From NCBI RefSeq assembly GCF_018304825.1, contig NZ_CP072648.1, positions 665,501-729,500 of the forward strand: a stretch of DNA of 64,000 nucleotides, given 5' to 3'. The notes under the pieces are model-generated. The model searched no databases, was not told the DNA's origin, and was given only the letters and a program-made list of their open reading frames with translations. Numbering within the stretch: position 1 is the stretch's first letter; each line of letters opens with the position of its first letter. Made by a program: the position numbers and the translations under genes. The stretch is from Chloracidobacterium validum (GTDB lineage: Bacteria > Acidobacteriota > Blastocatellia > Chloracidobacteriales > Chloracidobacteriaceae). Of the stretch, positions 36,510-44,439 are shown in pieces.

Positions 36510-38093
36510 TTAATGCCGGAAATGGCGCATGCCGGTTAGCACCAATGCCATGCCGTGCTCGTCAGCGGCTGCAATAACCTCCTCGTCCCGAATCGAACCG
36601 CCTGGCTGAATCACAGCCCGAACCCCATGCCGCGCCGCTTCATCCAACCCATCCCGGAAGGGAAAAAACGCATCGGATGCAACGACTGCCCCGGCCAGTG
36701 GTAATGTGGCTTTCAGGGCGCCCAGTTTGACGGCATCTACCCGGCTCATCTGGCCTGCCCCAACCCCGATGAGTTGGCCCTGCCGGGCGTACACAATCGC
36801 GTTTGACTTGACGTGCTTGCAGACTGTCCAAGCAAATGTCAGATCACGCCACTCATCCTCTGAAGGCGACCGCCGGGTGACAACCCGCATCTCGGCTGGC
36901 GACGCCAGCCGAGTATCCGCCGATTGCAGCAGGAATCCCCCGGAGATCGTTCGCAGGTTGATGCCGTCTCCCTTGTGCGCGGCCACCACCAGCAATCGCA
37001 AGTTCTTCTTGGCGGCAAGTACCTTTTGCGCCGCATCGTCAAAGCCAGGCGCAATGACGACTTCCAAGAAAATTTCTGAAAGCTCCGTTGCCGTCCCCGC
37101 GTCAACGGGCTGATTGAAGGCCACGATACCACCAAAGGCGGCTGTCGGATCGGTTGCCCGCGCCAAGCGAAACGCCTCGAGCGGAACCGCCGCCAATCCC
37201 ACGCCACACGGGTTGGTGTGCTTGACAATGACGCATGCCGCAGCTTCTCGAAACTCACAGGCAAGCCCCCACGCTGCGTCGGCGTCAAGCAGATTGTTGA
37301 ACGAAAGCTCTTTGCCTTGTAGCTGGCGGGCCGCTGCCACGCCATCGGTCGCGCCTTCGTCCGTAACGTACAAAGCTGCCGCCTGGTGCGGATTTTCACC
37401 GTACCGCAGCGGCTGTCGGCGCGTCAGCGTCAGGGAAAGACGTGGGGGGAATGGTTCACTTGGCTGGGTGACGATGCGCCCAGTGGTTTGTTCAAAGTCC
37501 GTGCGGTTGGCGAAAAAGTCAGCAATCATGGCGTCGTAGCGCGCCGTATGCGCAAAGGCCTTGCAAGCCAGGCGGTAACGGGTGTCAGCCGTGATCCCGC
37601 CGGCGTTGTTGAGTTCAGCCAGGATCAAGTCGTAATCTGCCGGGTCCGTGACCACGGCGACGTGCTGAAAGTTTTTAGCCGCTGCGCGAATGAGGGATGG
37701 CCCGCCAATGTCGATGTTTTCAATGGCCTCCTCGATGGTCACGTCCGGGCGGGCAATGGCGTCGGCGAACGGGTAAAGATTCACCACGACCAGATCAAAA
37801 CAGTCGAGGTCGTGCAGGGCGAGTTGTTGTAGGTGTTCCGGCAGGTCACGCCGCGCCAAAATGCCAGCATGAATGCGTGGGTGGAGGGTTTTGACCCGCC
37901 CATCGAGCATTTCCGGGAATCCTGTCACCGAAGCGACATCGCGGACAGCAAGTCCAGCGGCGGTCAATGCCTGTGCCGTACCGCCGGTTGAAACGAGTTC
38001 AACTTGGTGGGACTGAAGCACACGGGCAAAATCAATGAGTCCAGTTTTATTGGAAACGCTCAACAAAGCGCGGGAAAGCGAAGTCGTCGTCAT
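36510..38093 (-). CDS. purH: bifunctional AICAR transformylase/IMP cyclohydrolase PurH
   Basis: Catalyses the last two steps of de novo IMP synthesis. The 527 residues start with the MGS-like IMP cyclohydrolase domain ([59 protein letters not shown]). The AICAR transformylase domain follows with [13 protein letters not shown], the catalytic KHTNPCG and, near the end, [35 protein letters not shown]. Length and motifs are normal. No other pur gene is adjacent, so purine genes are dispersed. Confidence 0.98.
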   Translation of the reverse strand: MTTTSLSRALLSVSNKTGLIDFARVLQSHQVELVSTGGTAQALTAAGLAVRDVASVTGFPEMLDGRVKTLHPRIHAGILARRDLPEHLQQLALHDLDCFDLVVVNLYPFADAIARPDVTIEEAIENIDIGGPSLIRAAAKNFQHVAVVTDPADYDLILAELNNAGGITADTRYRLACKAFAHTARYDAMIADFFANRTDFEQTTGRIVTQPSEPFPPRLSLTLTRRQPLRYGENPHQAAALYVTDEGATDGVAAARQLQGKELSFNNLLDADAAWGLACEFREAAACVIVKHTNPCGVGLAAVPLEAFRLARATDPTAAFGGIVAFNQPVDAGTATELSEIFLEVVIAPGFDDAAQKVLAAKKNLRLLVVAAHKGDGINLRTISGGFLLQSADTRLASPAEMRVVTRRSPSEDEWRDLTFAWTVCKHVKSNAIVYARQGQLIGVGAGQMSRVDAVKLGALKATLPLAGAVVASDAFFPFRDGLDEAARHGVRAVIQPGGSIRDEEVIAAADEHGMALVLTGMRHFRH

Positions 38094-38287
38094 AGAAGTT
38101 CAAATGTCAGGCTCGTCACAGGTGGGGACTGGCATCGCCAGGGACGTCGCCAGAGATAATCACCAGGAACGGAAGCAAAGCTTCTGACTGGGAAGGGGAG
38201 ATACGATAGCAAAATCCGCCCCCTCTTGTCTTTCGCCTAGTATTCGACATAAAAGCTTGACATCCGCCACCAAGGACTGGCTTGCGC

Positions 38288-39520
38288 ATGTTCATTTCAA
38301 TTGTCGAACTCCACGACAGCATCCCGCTCTGGTTTTGGGCCATTTGGTTTTTTATTTTGGGGAGCTGCATCGGGAGCTTTCTCAATGTCGTAATTTACCG
38401 CCTGCCACGCGGTGGTTCAGTCAACACCCCGGCACGCTCCTATTGTCCGAGCTGCAACACAACGATTGCGTGGTATGACAACCTTCCGCTGGTTAGCTTC
38501 CTGGCGCTGGGAGGGCGGTGTCGGTCCTGTGGTGTGCGGATTTCCTGGCAGTACCCGTTGGTTGAGTTAGCAACCGGACTGCTGTTTGTGGGGGCGCTGC
38601 TTTATTTCGGACTAACGTTGCAATGTGTGCTCAACTGCGCTTTTGGGGCAGCGCTCGTGGCATTGATTGTGACCGACTTCAACGAGCAGATTCTCCCAGA
38701 CGCCATTACCTTGCCCGGCACCGCACTGGCCATAGCTGCCCGGATGGTTGACCACAATTTGGTTGGCCTCCCCTGGATGAACTTATTTTTTGAAGGACTG
38801 GTTGGGCGTCCGCTCCCAATGACCGGACTGACCGGCTCACTGATCAACGTCACGCTCGGGATGGCAATTGGTGCAGGTACCCTGTGGGTGCTGGGCGTCG
38901 GTTATTTCCGATTGCGGGCATTTCCCATTCGTACCTTAGAAGATTTGACAGATTTTCTTAAGAGGCGCTGTGTGGTCGGCACGCTGGCCCGGTTGAAAGT
39001 GCGACGGGCAAATGGGAAACGCGGCGCTGTGTATATTCTTGGGGGCGACTTCAGCACGCTCTCCCCAGAAGAACTGGCCGAGGCCGAATTTGCCTCGTCG
39101 GATACCGGCTCACCCGAACTGAGCATGACAGCGCTCGATGGCGTTCAGGTTGAGGTCGGCGAGCGGGGGGTTCGGATTACCAGCCTGCCCGATGACCTAG
39201 AAAGCACCGTTGATGGTCGCCTCGAAGCCGGTGATACCATCGTGTCTGGCAACCTGGAAGGCATGGGATTGGGCGACGTAAAAATGATGCTGTTTGTCGG
39301 CGCTTTTCTGGGCGGTGGCATGACCTTCTTTGTGCTCCTTGTGGCTTCACTCATGGGCGTTCTCGTGGCCCTGCCGCGCCTGGTGGCGCGCGGACAAGCC
39401 GCGCTTCAATATGCCATGCCCTTTGGTGTTATGCTGGGCATCGCTTCCCTAGTGGCGCTCTTTTTCGGAGAAAAAGGGCTGACGGCCTACCTTGATTTTA
39501 TTTCCAGTTTGATCAGCTAG
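38288..39520 (+). CDS. pilD: prepilin peptidase/N-methyltransferase PilD with a large insert
   Basis: Aspartic protease of the inner membrane that cleaves class III signals of pilins and pseudopilins and methylates the new N-terminus. The zinc-binding pairs CPSC and CRSC and the [14 protein letters not shown] motif are present. The catalytic aspartates are in [10 protein letters not shown] and [10 protein letters not shown], about 200 residues apart. The usual spacing is near 65, so roughly 115-130 residues of soluble, acidic sequence (from about [21 protein letters not shown] to DTIVSGNLE) are inserted between them. It serves the pseudopilins at 8.0-9.0 kb. Start taken as ATG 38288; TTG 38282 is possible. 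Confidence 0.93.
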   Translation: MFISIVELHDSIPLWFWAIWFFILGSCIGSFLNVVIYRLPRGGSVNTPARSYCPSCNTTIAWYDNLPLVSFLALGGRCRSCGVRISWQYPLVELATGLLFVGALLYFGLTLQCVLNCAFGAALVALIVTDFNEQILPDAITLPGTALAIAARMVDHNLVGLPWMNLFFEGLVGRPLPMTGLTGSLINVTLGMAIGAGTLWVLGVGYFRLRAFPIRTLEDLTDFLKRRCVVGTLARLKVRRANGKRGAVYILGGDFSTLSPEELAEAEFASSDTGSPELSMTALDGVQVEVGERGVRITSLPDDLESTVDGRLEAGDTIVSGNLEGMGLGDVKMMLFVGAFLGGGMTFFVLLVASLMGVLVALPRLVARGQAALQYAMPFGVMLGIASLVALFFGEKGLTAYLDFISSLIS

Positions 39521-39534
39521 CTTGGCTCACCGCT

Positions 39535-40617
39535 ATGATTGATGCACCAACCCTTCAGGCTGCCATTGCTGATTCGCACCAGTGCTTAGCTACGGCTTTC
39601 CGCGAACGCTTTCCCGAATGGACGTTGCCGCCCCTAGACCTGCCATCCGCGCCACCACGGCGTCAGTGGCAAGTTGTCAACGACTATTGGCTATCCCGCA
39701 AGCAAGGGGTTCTGGCGCTCAAGCTCAAAGAACTCGGCACGCTGCCGCCCGAACTGCGTCCAGTCCGGGGCGCTGCGCTCAACGCCTTCAAAGCGGAAGT
39801 TGATACTGCGCTGACCGGCCTCGAACAGCAGCTTCAGGCGTATGAGGCGGCCGAAACGATCCGCCGTGAGGCAGTGGATGTCACGTTGCCAGGGTTGGCG
39901 CGGCGGCCGGGACGGGCCCATCCACTAACCCAGATTCGGGAGCGTATCGAGGACATTTTTGTGGCTATGGGCTATGCCGTCGAGGATGGCCCAGAAGTGG
40001 ATACTGTTTTTTACAACTTTGATGCGCTCAACATTCCGCCGGACCATCCGGCGCGTGAGATGACCGATACGTTCTACATCAACGAGGAGCTGGCCCTTCG
40101 GTCGCAAACCTCAAATGTCCAAATTCACGCCATGCAGCGCCGCCGACCGCCGCTGCGCGTGATTGCGCCAGGGCGTGTCTTTCGGCGCGATGAGCCGGAT
40201 GCAACCCATAATCCAATGTTTTTTCAGGTTGAAGGTCTGAATGTCGGTCGTGGTATCACCATGGCGGACCTCAAAGGCACGCTCCAAGTATTTTTGACCA
40301 AGCTCTTTGAGCGTCCGGTGACACTGCGCTTTCGTCCCAGTTATTTTCCCTTTGTCGAGCCGGGCGCGGAAACCGATTTTCAGTGCATTTTCTGTGGCGG
40401 GACAGGCTGTCGGGTATGCAAGCATACCGGATGGATTGAGTTAGGTGGTTCGGGGATGGTTCATCCCAATGTCCTACGGGCATGCCAGATTGACCCGGCC
40501 GAATTTTCCGGTTTTGCCTTTGGCTTTGGCATAGACCGGATGGCCGCACTGCTTTACGGCATTGATGACATCCGGCTGTATTTTGAAAACGACCTGCGGT
40601 TTTTGAGTCAGTTTTAG
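39535..40617 (+). CDS. pheS: phenylalanyl-tRNA synthetase alpha subunit
   Basis: Catalytic subunit of the class II synthetase that charges tRNA-Phe. The 360 residues hold an N-terminal coiled-coil region, then the class II core: [21 protein letters not shown], the motif 2 [36 protein letters not shown] and the motif 3 [23 protein letters not shown] four-cysteine cluster ([12 protein letters not shown]) sits where many bacterial PheS proteins have CxxC motifs. The gene for the beta subunit, pheT, does not follow; the next gene is a small exported protein, so pheT must be elsewhere. Confidence 0.97.
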   Translation: MIDAPTLQAAIADSHQCLATAFRERFPEWTLPPLDLPSAPPRRQWQVVNDYWLSRKQGVLALKLKELGTLPPELRPVRGAALNAFKAEVDTALTGLEQQLQAYEAAETIRREAVDVTLPGLARRPGRAHPLTQIRERIEDIFVAMGYAVEDGPEVDTVFYNFDALNIPPDHPAREMTDTFYINEELALRSQTSNVQIHAMQRRRPPLRVIAPGRVFRRDEPDATHNPMFFQVEGLNVGRGITMADLKGTLQVFLTKLFERPVTLRFRPSYFPFVEPGAETDFQCIFCGGTGCRVCKHTGWIELGGSGMVHPNVLRACQIDPAEFSGFAFGFGIDRMAALLYGIDDIRLYFENDLRFLSQF

Positions 40618-40652
40618 TATCAAGTCAGGCGCTTGGCGCGGGGAGTCAAACG

Positions 40653-41156
40653 ATGTTGCTGCGTGTGTTCGCATTCCTTGCGCTGTTTGCAAGTGTCGGT
40701 TTCGCTGCCCAAGCGCAAGTTGTTGACCGGGCCGCGCTGCGGGACTGGCAGGGACGTTACCCACACCACGAAGTCAAAGGTCCCCGCGGACGAAAGCAAA
40801 CAGTGAGCTTTTTCAAGCTGCCAGCCGTTCGCGGCCCGCTCGCTGATTTGCTTGGGCCGCCCTTTCTCGATGGCGTTGAGGAAGGTGACTACCTTGAAGA
40901 AAAAATTGAGCTAATAGGCGACTACTTGGTGATTCGGCTCTACCCTAACTTGCGCCGGATCGAGGACGAACGGAATCTCATCATTATTGTTCCGCTTGGC
41001 AATCCAGGCTTGCACGCTGTGTACTATCAGCAAGAACCGACCCCTGATGGACAGCTCAGTATCCAGACCGATTGGAAGCATAGCGCTGGTACATCGCTGG
41101 ACGACCTGCCAAAGTCGCTCAAGGTCGCGCTGGCAACCATGATGGGTTTTCCCTGA
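40653..41156 (+). CDS. exported protein of unknown function
   Basis: A 167-residue protein with a clear signal peptide (MLLRVFAFLALFASVGFAAQAQ). The mature part has no recognised motif; it alternates charged and hydrophobic stretches (EEKIELIGDYLVIRLYPNLRRIEDERNLIIIVPLG) consistent with a small beta-rich periplasmic domain. It lies 35 bases after pheS and may be cotranscribed. Confidence 0.75.
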   Translation: MLLRVFAFLALFASVGFAAQAQVVDRAALRDWQGRYPHHEVKGPRGRKQTVSFFKLPAVRGPLADLLGPPFLDGVEEGDYLEEKIELIGDYLVIRLYPNLRRIEDERNLIIIVPLGNPGLHAVYYQQEPTPDGQLSIQTDWKHSAGTSLDDLPKSLKVALATMMGFP

Positions 41157-41166
41157 GCACGGTCTG

Positions 41167-42156
41167 TCAGCTATCTTTCTGCCCACTTGCCTTGAGACGT
41201 TCGGCCAGATAGGCCTGAATTTCATCCAGTGGCAGGTCCTTCAACACCTTGAGCCGTTCCTCGACGGGCAGTCCCTTGAGCCGTTCCTCGACGGGCAGCC
41301 CCTTGAGGCGTTCCTCGACGGGCAGCCCCTTGAGGCGTTCCTCGACGGGCAGTCCCTTGAGCCGTTCCTCGACAGGCAGCCCCTTGAGCCGTTCCTCGAC
41401 GGGCAGTCCCTTGAGCCGTTCCTCGGCCGGAATATCTTCCAACAATCCTTCGTCCAGAATGCCTTTCAAAAGCAAATGTCGTGGGAGCTTCCGAATAAAC
41501 TCCGGCATCGTTTCCTCTACGAAGTCTTCAATGGTGTATGGCATCGCCAAGCCCTCCAGTCGGTAGTAAGCAAACAACCGGTCAAGAACCGAACTTGTAT
41601 CTGCGCGTTTCGGCTGAAAATTCCACGCCGCCTGGCGCACCTTGGCCTCAACGCCGCTAAATATCCCCCACAGCCGATTGGCGGGTGTGTCCCGAATCTC
41701 ACTCAGCACGATGACCCGCATCCCCAACGTTCCTAAGCTGATATGGTAAACACCCGGACGGTCGGCATCAATCCGCTGGAGTTTCACTTGATGGTTGAGC
41801 TTTTCAGGAAACCGCGTGCAGATAGCGTAAAGTGACAGCGCCGCTTTAGGCAGCCATTCGCCGGTTGATGACATCTGCTTCCGGTAGTTTACCGTGTGGC
41901 CGATGAATTCCTCGATGGCATCTTCGTCGAGTGCCTCGCGTAAGGATTTATAGGTGATCAGGTTGTGGTCGGCGAGGTTGTCAAGTCCGTCGGGAAGGTC
42001 TTGCTGGATGTCACCTGGACCTTTGCGGATGACCACGACATCGAGCAATTGCTGGCGGAGTGACAGGTCTTTCTCCAGCTCAACGGTGAAGGGAAGATCA
42101 GAAAAAAAGTCCGCTAGCGCAACACCAAAGAGCCGATGCCAGTTGAGATTGCCCAT
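41167..42156 (-). CDS. Rpn-like PD-(D/E)XK family protein with nine-residue tandem repeats
   Basis: A 329-residue protein. Residues about 15-100 have the pattern of the Rpn/transposase-like PD-(D/E)XK group: FTVELEKDLSLRQQLLDVVVIRKG, then HNLITYKSLREALDEDAIEEFIGH, giving candidate acidic residues and Lys. The middle is helical. From about residue 243 the chain is six copies of EERLKGLPV and a seventh, diverged copy, encoded by a 27-base repeat. Rpn proteins promote recombination or act as nucleases in other bacteria; here activity is inference. The C-terminal repeats resemble an amphipathic helix with a Pro break in every unit. Confidence 0.65.
   Translation of the reverse strand: MGNLNWHRLFGVALADFFSDLPFTVELEKDLSLRQQLLDVVVIRKGPGDIQQDLPDGLDNLADHNLITYKSLREALDEDAIEEFIGHTVNYRKQMSSTGEWLPKAALSLYAICTRFPEKLNHQVKLQRIDADRPGVYHISLGTLGMRVIVLSEIRDTPANRLWGIFSGVEAKVRQAAWNFQPKRADTSSVLDRLFAYYRLEGLAMPYTIEDFVEETMPEFIRKLPRHLLLKGILDEGLLEDIPAEERLKGLPVEERLKGLPVEERLKGLPVEERLKGLPVEERLKGLPVEERLKGLPVEERLKVLKDLPLDEIQAYLAERLKASGQKDS
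41249..41430 (-). repeat. 27-bp coding tandem repeat, six full copies plus a partial one
   Basis: Units run 41249-41275, 41276-41302, and on in 27-base steps to 41410, then a partial copy. They differ by only a few bases each, mostly synonymous, and encode the nine-residue unit EERLKGLPV in the Rpn-like gene. High identity at the DNA level points to recent expansion. Confidence 0.95.
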
Positions 42157-42343
42157 GACACTTTGAAGTCCACAGAGGATGACGATGCTGTGGCAGGATA
42201 TACCAACTTTTTTTCAGCCATCTCTGAAAACGTGGCGTAAGACGCGGAGATGTTCCCAATAAGCGTCACTGGGCAAACAAGAAAAGAGCTTAGAAAAAAC
42301 GCTCCAGCGCTTCTGCACTGGGGCGCGCTTGCTGGACGCGCTT

Positions 42344-43357
42344 ATGCTAACCGAACGCATCATCTGTGACCCGCACCACCCTGATCCAGTGGCTTTGATG
42401 AAGGCCGCTGACTTGTTGCGCGCCGGTCAGTTGGTTGCTTTCCCAACTGAAACAGTGTATGGGCTTGGCGCGCTGGCGTTTGATGAGACGGCGGTGGCGC
42501 GGGTGTTTGCCGCCAAAGGACGCCCACCGAACAACCCCCTCATTGTGCACATTGCCGAGCGAAGCTGGATAGAACGGGTTGCTGTTGACATCCCACCCGT
42601 GGCGTATCGGCTGATGGATGTCTTCTTTCCAGGCCCACTCACACTCATCTTGCACAAGCAAGCGCGTGTGCCCCCCAACGTCACCGGCGGTGGGGCGACA
42701 GTTGGGGTTCGCTTGCCAGCCCACCCCTTAGCCCAGTCCCTCATCCGGGCAGTTGGCGCGCCGTTGGCCGCGCCAAGCGCCAACCGCTTCACCGAAGTGT
42801 CGCCAACGACGGCCGACCATGTGCTCAAGAGTCTGGGCGGTCGGATTGCCGCCGTGCTCGATGGCGGACCTTGCGCCGTTGGCATCGAGTCGGCCGTACT
42901 CGATGTTACGACCACGCCGCCAACGCTCTGGCGGGCTGGTGTTTTGGCGCAATCCACGTTGGAGGCGTCTGCTGGGGAACCTTTTCAGTCTCCACCGCAT
43001 ACAGCGACTGCGCCTAGTCCGGGACAGTTCCCGCGCCATTACGCTCCCCGCGCGCGTGTTGAGTTGCAGCCGTTTGGCGACATCAAAGGCATTGAAAAGC
43101 GGTTGGCCTTCTGGTCCGCGCGGGGACGGCGACTAGGTGCGGTTGTTCTCTCGGAGGTTGATGTTCCCCCCGACGTAACGCAGATCCGCCTACCGAGCGT
43201 GGTGGCTGCCTACGCCCAGCAACTTTACGCGGCCTTGCACGCACTCGATGGGCAGCTTGTGGATATCATCGTCATCGAGCAGGTCCCAGCCACTGCTGAG
43301 TGGGATGGCGTGCGTGACCGTCTCATCCGCGCTGCCCATGAGCCACTACCCTCATAG
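42344..43357 (+). CDS. sua5: L-threonylcarbamoyladenylate synthase (Sua5 type)
   Basis: Makes the threonylcarbamoyl-AMP used for the t6A modification at position 37 of ANN-decoding tRNAs. The YrdC domain (about 10-200) shows FPTETVYGLGALAF, KGRPPNNPLIVHI, FPGPLTLIL, VGVRLPAHPLAQ and APSANRFTEVSPTTADHV. The linker SPGQFPRHYAPRA and the C-terminal Sua5 domain make this the long, two-domain form of 337 residues. ATG 42344 is preferred over the in-frame TTG at 42329. Confidence 0.96.
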   Translation: MLTERIICDPHHPDPVALMKAADLLRAGQLVAFPTETVYGLGALAFDETAVARVFAAKGRPPNNPLIVHIAERSWIERVAVDIPPVAYRLMDVFFPGPLTLILHKQARVPPNVTGGGATVGVRLPAHPLAQSLIRAVGAPLAAPSANRFTEVSPTTADHVLKSLGGRIAAVLDGGPCAVGIESAVLDVTTTPPTLWRAGVLAQSTLEASAGEPFQSPPHTATAPSPGQFPRHYAPRARVELQPFGDIKGIEKRLAFWSARGRRLGAVVLSEVDVPPDVTQIRLPSVVAAYAQQLYAALHALDGQLVDIIVIEQVPATAEWDGVRDRLIRAAHEPLPS

Positions 43358-43458
43358 CCTTGCTTCAATGGCTTCGTAACTTCCACGAGCAGACCACGGC
43401 GGGTAATGGTACTATTGCCGGTGAATCAATCTTTTGTGCGCCGGCTTTTGTCGCCTGC

Positions 43459-44412
43459 ATGGACATTTTTCACGATTGGCAAGCGCCTGGCATCCAAACG
43501 CCCTCGGTTCTGACCATGGGGGTGTTTGATGGGTTGCATCTGGGACACCAAACAATTATTCGCCGTGTGGTGGAGCGGGCGGCCGCGCTTGAATGTGCCT
43601 CAACGGTTGTTACGTTTGACCCACACCCACGCGCTGTACTCTACCCGGATGCCGCGCCACCGCTGCTTCAGACCCTGGGCCAGCGACTCGAAGCCCTCAA
43701 GATTCTGGGAGTCCGGCAAACACTCGTTCTGCATTTCGACCAGGACTTGGCAGCGCTGACGGCTGCCGAATTTGCCGAGCGCCTGCTTTTCAAGGCGCTG
43801 GGGGCGCGGGAAATCCATCTGGGTGAAAATTTTGTCTTCGGCCGAGGACGCCAGGGCAACATTGCTACCCTCCGCTGCCTTGGCGTGGACTACGGCTGCG
43901 CGGCATACGAAGTTGAGTCTGTTGTCCTGCGCGGCCGGCGCGTCAGCTCAACGCGCCTGCGTGAAGCCATTCAATCTGGCCAGATTAACTTGGCGCGGCG
44001 CATGCTCAGTCGCCCCTATGGCGTCGAAGGCGAAGTCGTTGCCGGCCGCCGTTTGGGGCGGACGCTCGATTTCCCAACGGCGAATATCGCCGTCATCAAT
44101 CGAGTGCTGCCGGCCGATGGCGTCTATGTGACCGCAACGCTCATTCGCGGAGTGTGGCGGCGTAGCGTTACCAACATTGGTGTCCGTCCAACCGTGAGTG
44201 GTGACCGGATGCGCGTGGTAGAAACCCACATTCTGGATTTCAGCGGCGAACTCTACGGCACCTCCCTCCGCACCCGCTTCCTGCACCGCCTGCGACCGGA
44301 ACAGAAGTTTGCCAGCCTGGATGACCTCCGCGCCCAAATCGGACGCGATGTCGCCCGCGCCCGCCGCTACTTCCGACATCCCGGCGTACGGCGCTCGCTG
44401 GCCGTCGAGTGA
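43459..44412 (+). CDS. ribF: bifunctional riboflavin kinase/FAD synthetase
   Basis: Converts riboflavin to FMN and FAD. From ATG 43459 (MDIFHDWQAPGIQTPSVLTMGVFDG) the protein has 317 residues. The N-terminal nucleotidyltransferase domain has GVFDGLHLGHQTII, FDPHPRAVL and VSSTRLREAIQSGQI. The C-terminal kinase domain has GRTLDFPTANI, DGVYVTATL and the NIGVRPTV and ETHILDFSGELYG segments. The frame is open upstream to 43360, but those residues are unlike the family. The stop codon sits in a short imperfect duplication. Confidence 0.96.
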   Translation: MDIFHDWQAPGIQTPSVLTMGVFDGLHLGHQTIIRRVVERAAALECASTVVTFDPHPRAVLYPDAAPPLLQTLGQRLEALKILGVRQTLVLHFDQDLAALTAAEFAERLLFKALGAREIHLGENFVFGRGRQGNIATLRCLGVDYGCAAYEVESVVLRGRRVSSTRLREAIQSGQINLARRMLSRPYGVEGEVVAGRRLGRTLDFPTANIAVINRVLPADGVYVTATLIRGVWRRSVTNIGVRPTVSGDRMRVVETHILDFSGELYGTSLRTRFLHRLRPEQKFASLDDLRAQIGRDVARARRYFRHPGVRRSLAVE

Positions 44413-44429
44413 CAGAGCCAAGTGACAGA
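44408..44429. repeat. imperfect 13-bp tandem duplication spanning the ribF stop codon
   Basis: agtgacaga occurs at 44408-44416 and again at 44421-44429, 13 bases apart. The first contains the TGA stop. It is a weaker example of the stop-region duplications seen after pilB and ubiE. Confidence 0.5.
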
Positions 44430-44439
44430 ACTGGGCTGG

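Noticed and set aside
41249-41430. Regular 27-bp repeats that could suggest a CRISPR-like array
   Set aside because: The units are directly adjacent without spacers and keep an open reading frame of nine-residue units, so they are coding tandem repeats.
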